Under the pieces are notes generated by a model, which did not search any database, had not been told where the DNA came from, and saw nothing but the letters and a program-made list of their open reading frames with translations. DNA of 64,000 nt from Vespula vulgaris (Eukaryota; Arthropoda; Insecta; Hymenoptera; Vespidae). Where the stretch lies: contig NC_066598.1 in NCBI RefSeq assembly GCF_905475345.1, positions 1,596,001 through 1,660,000 on the forward strand, written 5' to 3'. Of this stretch, positions 1 to 12,990 are shown one piece after another. A program made the translations under genes and the position numbers. The first letter of the stretch is position 1, and the number at the start of each line of letters is the position of its first letter.

Positions 1-82
1 TTCTTAAAATTCACTTTACAAAAAGTCATATTTCCTTATTACTACACACGCATACACAGATATAAAAAAGTACATCTACATA

Positions 83-114
<32 letters not shown>

Positions 115-236
115 AATACATAAACGTACTGATCAACATTTTCTATCCTTATTTAACCAACTACACATACAATTTATATTAATATGTAATACATAATGTC
201 GAGGGTGGTGAAGGATGTAAAAGAGAAGAAGAGAGT

Positions 237-280
<44 letters not shown>

Positions 281-942
281 TAGAGGGTCTTAAGTATAGG
301 GCTGCCTTAACGATGTTTGTTTTATACATTGGCAGCCTCTTCTCGAACCTGTAATCTTTCTAAACGAGATATTACCTGGGCCCGTTGCGAAACAAACCCT
401 TAAGCTTCTCTCTCTTTCACTCTTTCTTTCTCCTTTTCGTTGAGTCGTGTGGTTTGCGGACTTTCGAAGGCTGACAGAGTGGGGGAAGGAAGAGATAGAA
501 AAGGATGGAGAACTACTCGAAGGGGAACTGGGCCTCAAAAATTGCCTCCCCTTTCTCCCCTCATCCCTTCTTTGCTACCTGCCCAAATTGCCGGCCATTC
601 AACAGCCTCCGGTCACGCATACGCATACATAGACACACACATATAGTCAGACATATTCACATTATATACACACGTACCGTCTCTCTTTTCGTTGACGAAT
701 TATCGAAGGGGGTGAGTGAAACCAGATCAACGATCATTTTTTCTTCAAGATTTCTTTTTCTTTCATCATTTTTTTACTGCCTTTTTTTGTTTTTTTTTTA
801 ATTCTCATCCTTCTTTCCTTCTTTCTTTTTCTTTTTCTTTTTTTTTTTCGATGGACCCTCGTACATTGCTTAATTTTTGTTAGTAGACTATTTAGAAGCT
901 TCGCATCGTGATCTTTTTATTTTCTTTTTTTTCTTTTTTCAA

Positions 943-974
<32 letters not shown>

Positions 975-2704
975 GGTTTTTTCTTTTTTTTCTTTTTTTT
1001 TTTTGATATCTCTTTTCAATAATTTTCATAGAAATTTGTTTTCGTCTTTCTCTCTCCTTTTAATATTCTTGTCATTCGTCGACGTCATTTTCTAAATTCG
1101 TAGATAAAATTCGCAGGGCAGTTACATTCGTATCTGTAATTATCCTTTTTTCCTTTGTATTGAAGATGAATTTTATAACTTGCTAGCAATTCGTTCTCTA
1201 TATAACGAGATAACAATTATTCCTACTGTAATTAATCCCAATTAATTTGTCACGGGAATAAATAAACGTTCATCTCCATTTACAGAAGTTGTGAATAAAA
1301 GAAATGCGAGAGTACAGATCGGGCGTCACAGGCATTGTTAAAAGAGTAGCTAACGTTAGCGCGTTAACTCGATTGCGAGCAATTAAGCGATTCGTTCGGT
1401 AAATCGTAATTAAATCGTGGCTGCCGTTGCACATCTTTTTCCTTCCATAAATGAAAATAATTAAAAAGAAAAAAAAAGAAGAAAAAAGAAAAAAGGGAAG
1501 TAAAAAAAAAAAATCGAAGAAAGAAACAGATCAATTGTTAGATAAGTAGATAGAGATCGAATTAAAAGTAAGAAAAAAAGAAAACGATCGAGAGAAATCG
1601 ATCGATGAATCGTATAAATAATCGATCGATAATTATTTCCCATAATTAATAGAACGCGATTGGAATCACAATGAGAATGTAAATACGTGCTAATATAATT
1701 ACATCGTCAATTCTATACTTATCTGTGTCATACAAGTTTAAGTTTCATTCTCTACTTATGCGTTTAATGAGAAAGAAAGAAGAGATATACGTAGATAGAA
1801 GAAAAGGGAGATGATCGTTCAACACTCGCGTTCCTTCTTTGATTTAATTTCTCTGATTTTTAAATCAAATAGGCCGTCGACAAATTCCGAGAGCAAACAA
1901 ACCATAAAATGCCATTCGAAAGAGGGCGCAAGCCACTCGAACCTTATGTAATAGGCTTAACGAAATTTATCTTTGTCATCGTTAATATCTCTTCCTGACC
2001 CTTTTTCTTTTTCTTCTTCTTCTTCTCCTTCTTCTTCTTCTTCTTCGCATTATTTTTTTGTCTCTTTAAAAGATAATGAATCCATGGAATTTTTTTAAAG
2101 GAAGATAATAAGCAAGATTTTTCAAATATCTCCTTTCTGTAAATACGCTGATTATTCTAATTATCCTCGATCGTGGTCACGTTCGTCGTAAAATTCCTAG
2201 AGAAACTTCTGTTTGAATAAAATTAATATTAATAGTATCGTTGATATATGTAATGTTTCGTTACAAAAAAAAGAAAAGAAAAAAAAGAAAAAAAAAAGAA
2301 AAAGAAAAAAAAGAAGACGTTGCTGCGTGCATGTCATGTCATTTGTACCTGTCATTTCCGAACACCATATGTAGATGCGATATTTAATCGCAACGGCACT
2401 CGAAAATTATTTTCTTCTTTTTTTTTTTGTATCGTTATCGAAACAACCATGGCACACGGTGTACCTATGTACATCTAATCCATTTCTTATCGTTAGCTCG
2501 AGTTCTGCAAATCGAGCTGTCGGAAAAAGCGATTAGCATTTTAAATGGCGTTCCTTTCGACGCAACTTTTCTAAGTGACAAAAAGTGAGCTTGCCTCGAC
2601 GACTAGAGGAGAAACGATAAAGAACGAGTACGATTTAATTTCGTCGTTCCCAGAATTTTCTTTCTTTCTTTCTTTCCTTTTTTTTTGTTTTGTTTTTGAA
2701 ACGC

Positions 2705-2739
<35 letters not shown>

Positions 2740-2814
2740 TTTCTTTTTTATATCGTTCTACTTTCCCCGCCATTTTTATACGGTACATATATCCGACGTT
2801 TTTTCCAAAATAAT

Positions 2815-2876
2815 ATTCGTTCGTTCGTTCGTTCGTTCGTTCGTTCGTTCGTTCGTTCGTTCGTTCGTTCGTTCGC
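2815..2876. repeat. TTCG tetranucleotide array
   Basis: About 15 TTCG units, one of the few CpG-containing perfect arrays here. A TTTA array precedes it at 2704-2742. Confidence 0.95.
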
Positions 2877-3059
2877 TCTCGTAGGGTTTTTCATTCTCTC
2901 AATTTCCCGGAAAATTCCCACCGCGATTATCTCCCACTAAAAAGCACGATTTTTGCTAATTGCCGATTTATCAAGCAATAGCATACAAAAGCCCACTCAA
3001 TTTGTACAACGCAAATTTAATGAACTTGCGAAAGGAGTTCTCCAATTATTACGAATATG

Positions 3060-3090
<31 letters not shown>

Positions 3091-4459
3091 GTATACATAT
3101 ATGTGTCATTTATCATCACGTGCATCGAACAATTTTTTTACACATATATTTCGCGATACTTTTCAATTCACTTATTCTGTCTATTTAAAGAGAAAAAAAA
3201 AAAAAAAAGAAAAAGAAGATGAGGGAAGAAAACACATACGATGATGTTTATTCATAGTATTGATTGTATGATAAAATTGTCATAATGACAATTAATCGTA
3301 AAAAATATAAATCTGATCGATTGATCGACAAATTCATAATTCCTTCTATAAATCTCCATTAATAAAAATATTCATTGTAGATAGATAAGTATATTGGAAA
3401 TTTTTATTCGAATATAAAAAATCGATTGAAATACGTATTCATATTGCAAAGGACGAAGCCCATTTTATTAGCAAAGGTCAAGTTTCACGAACAAAAAATT
3501 GTGTACAAGTTAGGTTCCTCAAATTGATATTTTTATTCATTAGGTATACGTGTATAAAATAAAAAAGGATACGAATGATGATTGCGAAAAAAGAAAAAGA
3601 AAAAGAAAAAATGAATTTGATTCATAGACACGTTCAATATATCTAAAAAAAAAAAAGAGAGAAAAGAAAGAAAAAAAAAGAATTCTCTATATTTGTACGT
3701 ACGTATTTGTATATGCAAAATAAATTCATATATAAAATGTTACCCAACAAGTGTTCTTTAACACGAGCTACAACATACTCGTTTAAATCTTGATAAAGAA
3801 GACGTACTTGTACACAAAGACCGTGTAATTATCGCTCGCACGTTCCCAGACGTCTTCAACAGTAGGCGATAGTTCCGGCCTTCTGATTGGTCGCGTGCGT
3901 AACAGAGATAATTACAACTACTTAATAGAATACTTGGCGGACTATCGATCATATATTTTCCTTATTGTCATATTAATCATTTCAATCGATTATAAATTTG
4001 TATTATTTCATATACAGAATCGTACTAATTATTAACAAGAATAGAACGTAATCGTTTCATTCGTACGAATGAAAAAAAAAAAAAAAAAAATTAAACGTAC
4101 ACACATCTATCTCATTTCACTTTCAATAATACTAATCACAATTAGTTTACGCGATTGCCACGTCCAATTCAAACGTATCGTTAAATTGTCATATTAATCA
4201 TATTCCAATCATTTATTCATACGTATGTATTTTTATATCTATTAACGAAGTAATAGATAAATAATTCATTATTTCTTCGTCATTGTCACACAAACGATTG
4301 CACTTTACATATCGATTAATTATTTACATGTCAAATCGAATTTCTTTTAATCGTAAAAATAGTAGACAGAAACAGAGAGAGAAAGAAAGAAAGAGAGAGA
4401 GAGAGAAAGACAAGAAGCAAATAAACATCGTCAAGTATTGAAAATTATGGGCCACTACG

Positions 4460-4726
4460 TCCTCTCTCTATCGTTTCGTGCGGTAACGCGTTGCCTATCC
4501 CCACTCTTACAATCATTTTTACTCGTATTTCTTCCCTTGTGCGAGTTCTAGCCACCTTTCCCTCTTCCTCCTCTTGTCAGAACTTTAGCTTTCCCCTTCG
4601 TCTTCGCTCGAGGGCGCGTACACCTCGTCATATTCTTTCTCTCTCAAACGTTCAACCAATCGGCTCGTTCTGTCTTCGTTTTAACGCGCATGCGCTCTTA
4701 CACTACCGTCTTTTCTTTACTTATTT

Positions 4727-4761
<35 letters not shown>

Positions 4762-4800
4762 TTCTGATTCTCTCTCACTCTTTCTTCATCTTTTTCATCA

Positions 4801-4836
<36 letters not shown>

Positions 4837-5082
4837 ATTCATTCTTTCTTTCTCTTTTTCATCATCCCTTTCCCTCTCTCTCTCTTTCTCTCTCTCTCTT
4901 ACTGTTTCCGGCTCGTACGAACGAATAAGGGTATTCTCTTTCTCTTTCTATCAACCTTCCTCTCTCTGCTAGGGGTCGCTCTGGTCTTGTCTGGAGGCTC
5001 GGTAATTAGCCGTAGTGGTCTCAGCACGCGCGTGTGAGCTTGAAAATGCGCTTTCCGGTCGCGAAAGAGAGAAAAAGAGAAA

Positions 5083-5134
<52 letters not shown>

Positions 5135-5200
5135 AAGAGAGAATCTTATTGCAGTTGACGATTGTAGTAGTGCTGAGAAGTGTCAGTATCCTACTTACTT
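4460..5200 (+). promoter_or_regulatory. CpG-rich island mixed with TC/GA tracts, possible promoter region
   Basis: CpG-rich unique pieces at 4465-4710 and 4965-5075 (with GCGCATGCGC at 4685-4694) alternate with TC tracts (4728-4770, 4804-4832) and a GA tract (5089-5130). CpG-rich DNA next to GAGA tracts and a TCAGT (5182-5186) could be a broad promoter. No coding exon recognised. Confidence 0.2.
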
Positions 5201-5417
5201 GAATCTCTCTATCTCTCTCTCTATTTCTCCCTCTCACACACTACGTATCGACGTTGTGTTGTTGTTGTTGTTGTTGTTGTTGTTAGTGGTGCTGTTCCCG
5301 TTGTCGTTGTTGTCGTCGTTTCGTTACTACTGTTAGGGTGTAACACTCTTTTACCGTTCACTACTCCTCGTCAACAAAAATAGGGGATTCTTTTGAAAGA
5401 ATCCTTACCTAACTTTA

Positions 5418-5453
<36 letters not shown>

Positions 5454-5559
5454 TCCCTCTCCCTCTCTATCTCTGTTGCTCTTTCTATCATTCTAACCAC
5501 AAGCAACACCTCCATGAACAATATAAGACGACATTAACTGTGTTACATCTGTGAAAGCT

Positions 5560-5590
<31 letters not shown>

Positions 5591-6298
5591 ATTTCTTTCT
5601 CTCTGTCTTTCTCTCTTTTTCTGTCACTGTTTCTTTCCTTCTCTCTCGTTTCAAGAACATCGTAGGTAATTTTTTTTTTTTTGTTATTGTTTTGTATTTT
5701 ATTTCTAGTCAATGTCATCGTTAATGCGACCGAAGAGTATTTTCTTTATAACGAGAGTCACAGGACTTTTTCTAATCTTTTTTAGACCCTTCTTAATCGC
5801 TCGTGATGCGTATAAAGTGTCATTGAAGATGTGAAACGGATTAGAAGATTCAATTTGACGATTGTACTTACTTCGATTTTTATAACGTCATTATTTTATC
5901 GATCCATGAGCTGAAAGTGACACTTGGATGATTTGAAACGTTTCGATTTTGAAGTATAACTTCACGTTTATGAGAAAAGGTTTCTTCGCGAAATCATTTT
6001 TTATTAACTATTCCAAACGAAAAAGAAATTCATTTATTATTTGGATAAATACGTTAATTACGTTGACAGAATTGTTAATCATCGGAGAACATTTTCCAAA
6101 CGTAAAAGAACGTTTGTTATTTGCATAAAAAAAAGGAACAAAAAAATGAAAAAAAAAATAAAAAAGAAAAATTAAACGTCTTTTAATACAAATTATATTT
6201 TGAATGATATATCGGTCATGTCTATCGACTCTCTGGATAAGCGGTTTTTTAATTACGTCAGTATATTGTATTTACATATACATACATACATATATATT

Positions 6299-6325
6299 GT
6301 ACCGGACAAATGTTTAGTCCGGTAC
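6299..6325. repeat. 9-bp perfect inverted repeat in a TA/CATA context
   Basis: GTACCGGAC and GTCCGGTAC flank a 9-nt loop, with TA-rich repeats on both sides. No longer terminal repeats or target duplication were found, so I do not call it a transposon. Confidence 0.8.
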
Positions 6326-6493
6326 TGCATATATATATATCGGGTGTCCTGTAGAAAAAGCATGTGTCTAGTGACGTGTGGCGTTACGATAGAACCGATA
6401 AACCATGACGGTATAATTTACTTATCGAAATAAGACCGTTCAAGATAAGCTAACAATTCATATAATCGATTCTCATTTATTTAAATCATACGT

Positions 6494-6513
6494 TAGCTCA
6501 GCCAGCTGAGCTA
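6494..6513. repeat. 9-bp palindrome TAGCTCAGC / GCTGAGCTA
   Basis: The two halves are separated by CA. The left half resembles a tRNA D-arm, but no acceptor or T arm follows, so it is not a tRNA. Confidence 0.8.
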
Positions 6514-7260
6514 GTTTTATTTTCAAATCTCTTTTTATTTCTATTTAATGACGATACATAAACTTTTTTACTAAGTAAGACTAGTGAATGAAATAAAATC
6601 TACTTTACTAACATATCGTTACTTTTCATTGTAACGTGAAAGCGTATCTTTTCTACGATCATTGACGCAATCGACATCGTCTCGTTAGATTCGTCTAACG
6701 CTAACGAGAAAGTACTTCCGTACTTGGATATTGAAATTTGCGGTTTTAATATTTTTCTGTACGAGGATAGAACAACGATTTTCTCTTGGAAATGAATTTT
6801 TATTCGTTTTCTAGTTAGCGCACATTACCTTTTCTTTCTCTCTTCTCTCATTTCTTTTTCCTTTCTTTCTTTCTCTTTCTTCTCACTTATAAAAATGTAT
6901 CGCTATAAATCAATTAGCGTCGTCGATTCGTTCATTATTTTCTCTGAGCTCGGAGAAAGTATTTTGAAACTTATACATCGGTGACGAATATTTTGTTTTC
7001 TTCCTTCGTTTTTAATCGAATTCGGCTGGAAAGATTAGAAGAAAGGTTTGTAATTTTTTTTTTTTTTTATATTTAGGTATCTAAAAAATATACAAATTAT
7101 AATTTCCTATCCCGACGGATTTTTTTTCTTTTTTTTTTTTTTTTAAATCGTAGAAGCGTTGTAACGATAGGTATCTTTAGCGGTGCTTTAATAGCACGAT
7201 ATATCCGGATACAGAAGCTATAATCTCAGCGAGCCTATTCATTAGAAATTATCCGAGGAG

Positions 7261-7304
7261 ACCGTACGGTAATGATTACATAAATCAACGACGGATAATC
7301 GTCG
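7261..7304. promoter_or_regulatory. Cluster of three dyads in a unique island, enhancer candidate
   Basis: Within 44 bp lie ACCGTACGGT (perfect 10-bp palindrome), TGATT-ACATA-AATCA (homeodomain/Exd-like), and CGACG-GATAAT-CGTCG. The surrounding 7150-7400 is non-repetitive and CpG-rich, unlike the repeats around it. Confidence 0.35.
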
Positions 7305-10300
7305 CGTTCTTGCCACGACGATCGTAAATATCAACCGAGCGTCAATTCATTATCGCGTTCGTACCTTTTGCGCTTTGCCGGCGAGCGAATATGTGAGAAG
7401 GAGAAGAAGCAGTGATTTTGCGTTAGAAAATGTTTACCCTATCTTTCTTAGACGTCTAATCGTTTGGAATCACGATTACGTTAAGAAAGAGAGAGAAAGA
7501 GAGAAATAAATATACGAAAAGATTAAATTTTTGTTCAATTATCGAAGCTTTGTCGGTTAATAATGAAGATATTAGAATATGTTTAGAAATAGGAGAATGA
7601 ATAAATTAGAAATGTTCGGATTTTTATAAGATTCTTTAACGGTTTTTAATAATGAAGATATTACAATGTTTTATATTAGAAAAGAAGATAGGAAGAGAGA
7701 AAAGAAGAGAGAACGTATTAGAAATAGATTTCTACAGGATTTGTAAACAGAGGTTGATTTGAAATTAGGTTTCTACGGAATTTTCAATTAGGAAGGATAA
7801 GATTTTTTAAGAATTCGATATCAACGATCGAATCGATCATTTCTTCCTTCGTTTCTTCCTTCATTCTCTTGTCAATAAAAGAATAAAAAATGAAAAGAAA
7901 TAATAGATTTCAAAGATAAGGACAGAGAGAAAGAGAGAGAGACGGAAAGATTTCTTTTATCACGTCACGTTTTGTAGATCGAAGTAAAGATAAATATTAG
8001 AAGAATCGAGAACGATTCGACTGTTCCTTTCGATAATATCTTTTTTTTTTCTCTCTCTCTTACCAGAAAGAAATAAAAAGAAGGGAAAGGAAAAAGATGA
8101 AAAAGAAAAAAACAGTGATGAATTTGAAGGATCGAAGGGATAGGTACGATGAGAAAACCTTCGTTCTCTGGAACGTCCTATACGTATTCTTTCCATCCCC
8201 ATTCAACCCCCTTTAAAGATACGACGTTTTCGCTATCACCCTCAGCCAAGTCCAACCTTTACTAGTACCTACCCCTTTCAACTCTCCTTCCTCCTTTTCA
8301 TTTTATTCAAACACGAATGTGTCCTTATCTCCGACGGCACTTTGCGGCGCGTTTCAAGGCTACGGAAGCTCGTACACGCGATTACGAGATAACGCATTGC
8401 ATCGCTTTGCACGCGAGCCTGTCTCGAGTTCTAGTGCCGATGACGCTCTCGTAAGTGCGAAGACTATGTTTCATCGACCATTACTTTTTTTTCTCTCTCT
8501 CTTTCTCTCTTTGTTTATCTTTTTCTTTTCCTCCTTTTCTTTCTTTTTTTATCTTTCTTTTCGTTTCATTTCTTACAGCAGCCTTTTTCTTTTCCCATCT
8601 TTCTTTCTCTCAGCTGTCACCTTCTTCTCTTCTCTTTTTTTTTTTTCTTTTTTGGATCACGTTTGTACATTTATTTAATTAGTTTTTTTTTTTTTTTTTT
8701 TTTGTTCATGTCATTAGGATTTTTGTCTTTTTATCATTATTTCATATGTGATGTGTCTTCTATGAAAACTTTGCTTCGTTTTTACGGAAACTTTTTTTTA
8801 ATGTATTTGTCTCTGTTTTTTCTTTTCTTTATTTCTTTTTTAAGGACAATTTAGTCTGCTTCTTTGGTAATATTTTTCTACGGCGCGCATTACTTTTTCC
8901 TTCTTGTATCTACGTACAATTTTGATAATTTTGACTCGTTTATTTCGCTTCAGTTTCGAGAAGAAAAAAATCGTTCGTTGGCAAAAAGACTTTTTTTTTG
9001 ATTTAACATTATTTTAACAGCAAGAACGTATATTTGAAACCTGGTACATATGTATCATAGACATTATAGTCTATCGCTTTTTAAGGTCGCGAGAACATAC
9101 GACTTTTGATAAACGTAGCGTTAATGTAAAGTATCGCTTTTGAATATCGGTGCGAGACCTTATACATAAAAGAAAAAAGAACTATTTACTTTTGACTGAT
9201 TGACGATTTATAAATTTCCTTGTACGATGGAAAAAGAAGAAGAAAGAAAAAGAGTATTAATATTTAAAAAAAAATATTTTTTTTTGTGTTTTCTTTTCTT
9301 TTTTTTTTTTTTTAAATACATCCGAGAGTCCCGAAGTCGTTTAATTTTATCGTAGATCGAAAAAGAAACTCTCACGTCCTGTCGAATTCTTTCGTTGATG
9401 AACGTTAATTATAAAAATTCTCACTACCCTTCGATCCTCTTCCTATATATTAGAAAATTATCGAAATCTGATATCTCCATGACGGACAGCTGCGAGCAGC
9501 CCGTATTAATTCCCTTACTTTATTATACGATAATAATCGTTGGTAAGATTTTTTTATCGACAAATTTAACCGATTTCCTTCTCCTTCGTTGTTTATTATT
9601 TCCCTTATAACTTATTTATTTTTATTAAAGAAACAAAATCTATCGTCATCGCGATGTTTCAAAATTAAAATAATTAACGCTTCTTCGATAAAAGTTGATC
9701 GATCCTTTCTAAGACAAATTTGCTTATCCTTAAAAATAATTATTAGTAATAACGATCTCCCTCTCTCTCTCCCTCTTTCTTTTGCATTCTTTTTAACAAT
9801 ATCAATTATAAAAAATCTTCAAAAACGAATTACTACAAACAACAATTTTCAATCCTAATAAGAATTGATCAATACCGACAAACGAGATACTCTTTGCGTT
9901 ATAAATAAAAAAAGAAAAAGTCGACGAATCGATCACACCTCGTTAATATACTCGCTTCTAAACAGAATGAAAGATACAAAAAAAAAAAGAAAACAAATCA
10001 TGAAGAAATCATCGCGTTAAAGAAAGAAAGAAAGAAAGAAAGAAAAAGGAACAATCGAACAAAGTCGTTCGATCTAATGAATGATCATAAAATTGAACGT
10101 GCCAGAGAAAATAAAATCGATGAGATCCTCAAACCCGTATATAAGAGTCTGAATGATGCACGAGGGTACTTAGCTGCAGGTGCATGTATACTTTAACACA
10201 TAACGCAAACGCAGGCGTACACAAATACGCAGTCACATGTATACATACATACATACATACATATGCATACATTAACACCAGTTACCTAACATTGATATTA

Positions 10301-10434
10301 GTGTCCGAGCAATGTGAATAGATAACGACCGTTTACCACGCTGAGATCGTTCCATTTTTTTCTCCTTTGTTTCACCTACCAGTTATGCTTATCAACGTAT
10401 CTACGAATACGTAAAGCGTAGGCGTCATACTCTT

Positions 10435-10483
<49 letters not shown>

Positions 10484-11310
10484 GTCTCTGTCTCTCCTAT
10501 CTATCTCTTTTTCCTTTTTTCCTACAGGGTGACGAGCTAAGCGTTGACAGATTATCACAGGCTTCCCTCGGGCCGATGAATTATTTCACAAGATCGTCGC
10601 GTCTAACCCAACCGACCCTTCCTCGTCGTCCTCCCTTATTTTTCTTTTTTCTCTTCCTTTTCTTCCTTTTTTTTTTTTATTTCACATAAACGACGACGAT
10701 TATCTTCGCGCACGTTGTTATTTACACGTTTAGAAAACATACGTACACGTTGAACACAAAATGTATATGTATATATATGTATATATATGTATTCTTTTTT
10801 TTTTTTCTTTAAATTGTTAATATTAGGACAATGTTTAATTCGTCGATATATATATATATATCGATATATAGTATATGATAAAAGAAAAAAATTGTTTTTT
10901 CTTTCAATGTTAATTATTCGCATCGAGTAGATTTTTTGTCAATTTTCTTTTTCTTTTTTTCTTTTCTCGTATACCCGTAAAAATACCGGCGTGAGTATGT
11001 TAAAAGAAATTTTGCATCGAAATTATTCTTGGAAATATTCTAATCGCATTAATGTAACCATATCCGGATACGATGTGTTTTGAAAATTTGTAAAGACAAA
11101 GAATGGGTAAACCTTAAGATTGAAAGAGGGTACATAATGCGAGGGTACATAATTCGTCATTTCGAATAAAAGAACCACGAAGAAGAATTGTGAATCTTTA
11201 CAATGAAGAAAAAGTATGATAGTTGTTGGGCTGTAGGTGTCATCGTGATAATCAAGTGACTCGCTGAATGTTCGCACAACTCGTTCTTTTCTAACCCTTT
11301 TCTTCGTGAT

Positions 11311-11355
<45 letters not shown>

Positions 11356-11916
11356 TACAAACATCTTTTCCTTTTTAGCACTTCAATTCATTCAGATGAA
11401 TTTCCTCTTCTCTTTTTTTCATATTCATTCAACATTATCTCGAGATAATTCGATTGAAAGACAAGAAAAAGAGAAATTCACTACGATATATTCCAGATCG
11501 ATAATAAATTATTCGAGATCTACCAACGAAGATATTGAAAAAACAGAAAAAATTAATTAACAAATCTCGTAGATAAAAGGAGCGAAAAAAAGAAAAGAAA
11601 AAAATAGAAGGACGAGAGATTAGAATTGGTTAAGAATTATTATCGACGATGCGAAAATACAGAAACGGTTCGCGTTTGATTAGAAAATAAGAAATAAGTT
11701 TTTCTTTTAATTATTCTTAGCTTGTTTTTTTCTTCTTCTTTTTCTTCTTCTTCTTTGTTTCTATTTCTTTTCAACAACGATAAGTAGGTCACGTCTTTGG
11801 ACCATTCGTTTTATCAGCTAAGATCTGTCAAAGTTTTCGTGAGATTTAGGTGGTAGGAAGGGTGGGAAGGAGAGAGGGAGGGGATAGGTGTTAACAGAAG
11901 ACGATGAAGGAAAATA

Positions 11917-11973
11917 AGAAGGAAGGAAAGGAAGGAAGGAAGGAAGGAAGGAAGGAAGGAAGGAAGGAAGGAA
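11917..11973. repeat. GGAA tetranucleotide array
   Basis: About 12 GGAA units within a purine-rich stretch. GGAA arrays can bind ETS-class factors. Confidence 0.9.
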
Positions 11974-12177
11974 TGAAGGGGAAAAGGTCGCATCGTGGTG
12001 GTACTCGACGCGTCCAATTTCTAAATGCAAATAACGTCGGTGTCGAAAGGGAACTCGAGGGATGAAAGGGCCGGCTGCTGATGTGGGTGGTACGCTAGTA
12101 TGCAAATAAAAAGCTGTTACCTCGGGAGTCTTCCTCATTTTCTATCTTCTTCTTAGATATCCCTCGAGTTCATGAAT

Positions 12178-12580
12178 TAGAAATAGAGATAGAAAACGAG
12201 CCGGAAGGAAAGAAAAAGGGTAAGAAAAAGAAAGGGAAAGAAACAGAAAAAGAATTATTAGTGGAAGAAGAAAGAAAAGAGAAGATGAAACTAAGAGAGG
12301 GAGAGAAAAAGAGACGATGGATTAGAAAAAAAAAAGACACGAAAAAAGAAATTACATAGAGATGGACAATGATTTAAGAAAAGATAGAAAAAGGAAATGA
12401 AGGAGAGAGATGGAAAGAGAGAGAGAGAGAGAGAGAAAATGAATAAGGCTTAAAGATAAAGAAGACGTGTAAGAGTTAAGGGGGGAAAGAAAATGAGGCA
12501 TAGAAAAGGAGAAAGAAAGATGAATTTAGAAAACGAGAGAAAGAAAACGAGGACGAGATGAGAAGGGAGAAAGAGATAGT
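12178..12580 (+). repeat. 400-bp polypurine region
   Basis: Roughly 400 bp almost entirely of A and G on the plus strand, including a GA tract at 12415-12436. It is not one tandem repeat but a diffuse purine-rich sequence. Such tracts can form triplex (H-DNA) structures. Confidence 0.8.
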
Positions 12581-12904
12581 CATCTTTGCTCTTGTTATTT
12601 TTTTCATGACGTTCGAGTGAACACACGAAACGCGTGAATTCCATAGGAAATGTTAAGAAGAGATTCGTGTATAGAAAGAAAGAGAGAGAAAGTGGGTGAG
12701 GGAGGGAGAGAGGAAGGGTTAAAAGGGGTGAAAGGGAAATCGAAAAGAGGGCGCGATTCCAGACGTACCGAGTTCATTTCGGTCGCCTTTCCTATGTCTT
12801 CTTTTCTCGCTCTTATCGCGTGTTTTTTTAAGCCCAAGTGAAGTGAGAGAAAGAGAGAAAGAAAAAGAGAAAGAAAAAGAGAAAGAGAGAGAAGCATGTT
12901 GAAG

Positions 12905-12906
<2 letters not shown>

Positions 12907-12962
<56 letters not shown>

Positions 12963-12990
12963 TTCTTTCTTTCTCTCTTTCTCTCTCTGT
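12907..12990. repeat. TC array preceded by GA-rich sequence
   Basis: GA-rich sequence at 12842-12893 is followed 15 bp later by a TC array at 12907-12946, an almost immediate inverted arrangement. Confidence 0.85.

Larger units (their letters stand above)
5801..10000. other. Intronic region, mainly AT-rich unique sequence
   Basis: No gene recognised. Mostly AT-rich unique sequence with poly-T/C runs (8480-8720, 9270-9315). Distinct items are the inverted repeats at 6299 and 6494, the dyad cluster at 7261, and a CpG-rich patch at 8320-8465 whose frame decays into an F/S repeat. Confidence 0.6.

Noticed and set aside
6494..6513. tRNA-like TAGCTCAG
   Set aside because: It is half of a palindrome; no anticodon or T arm follows.
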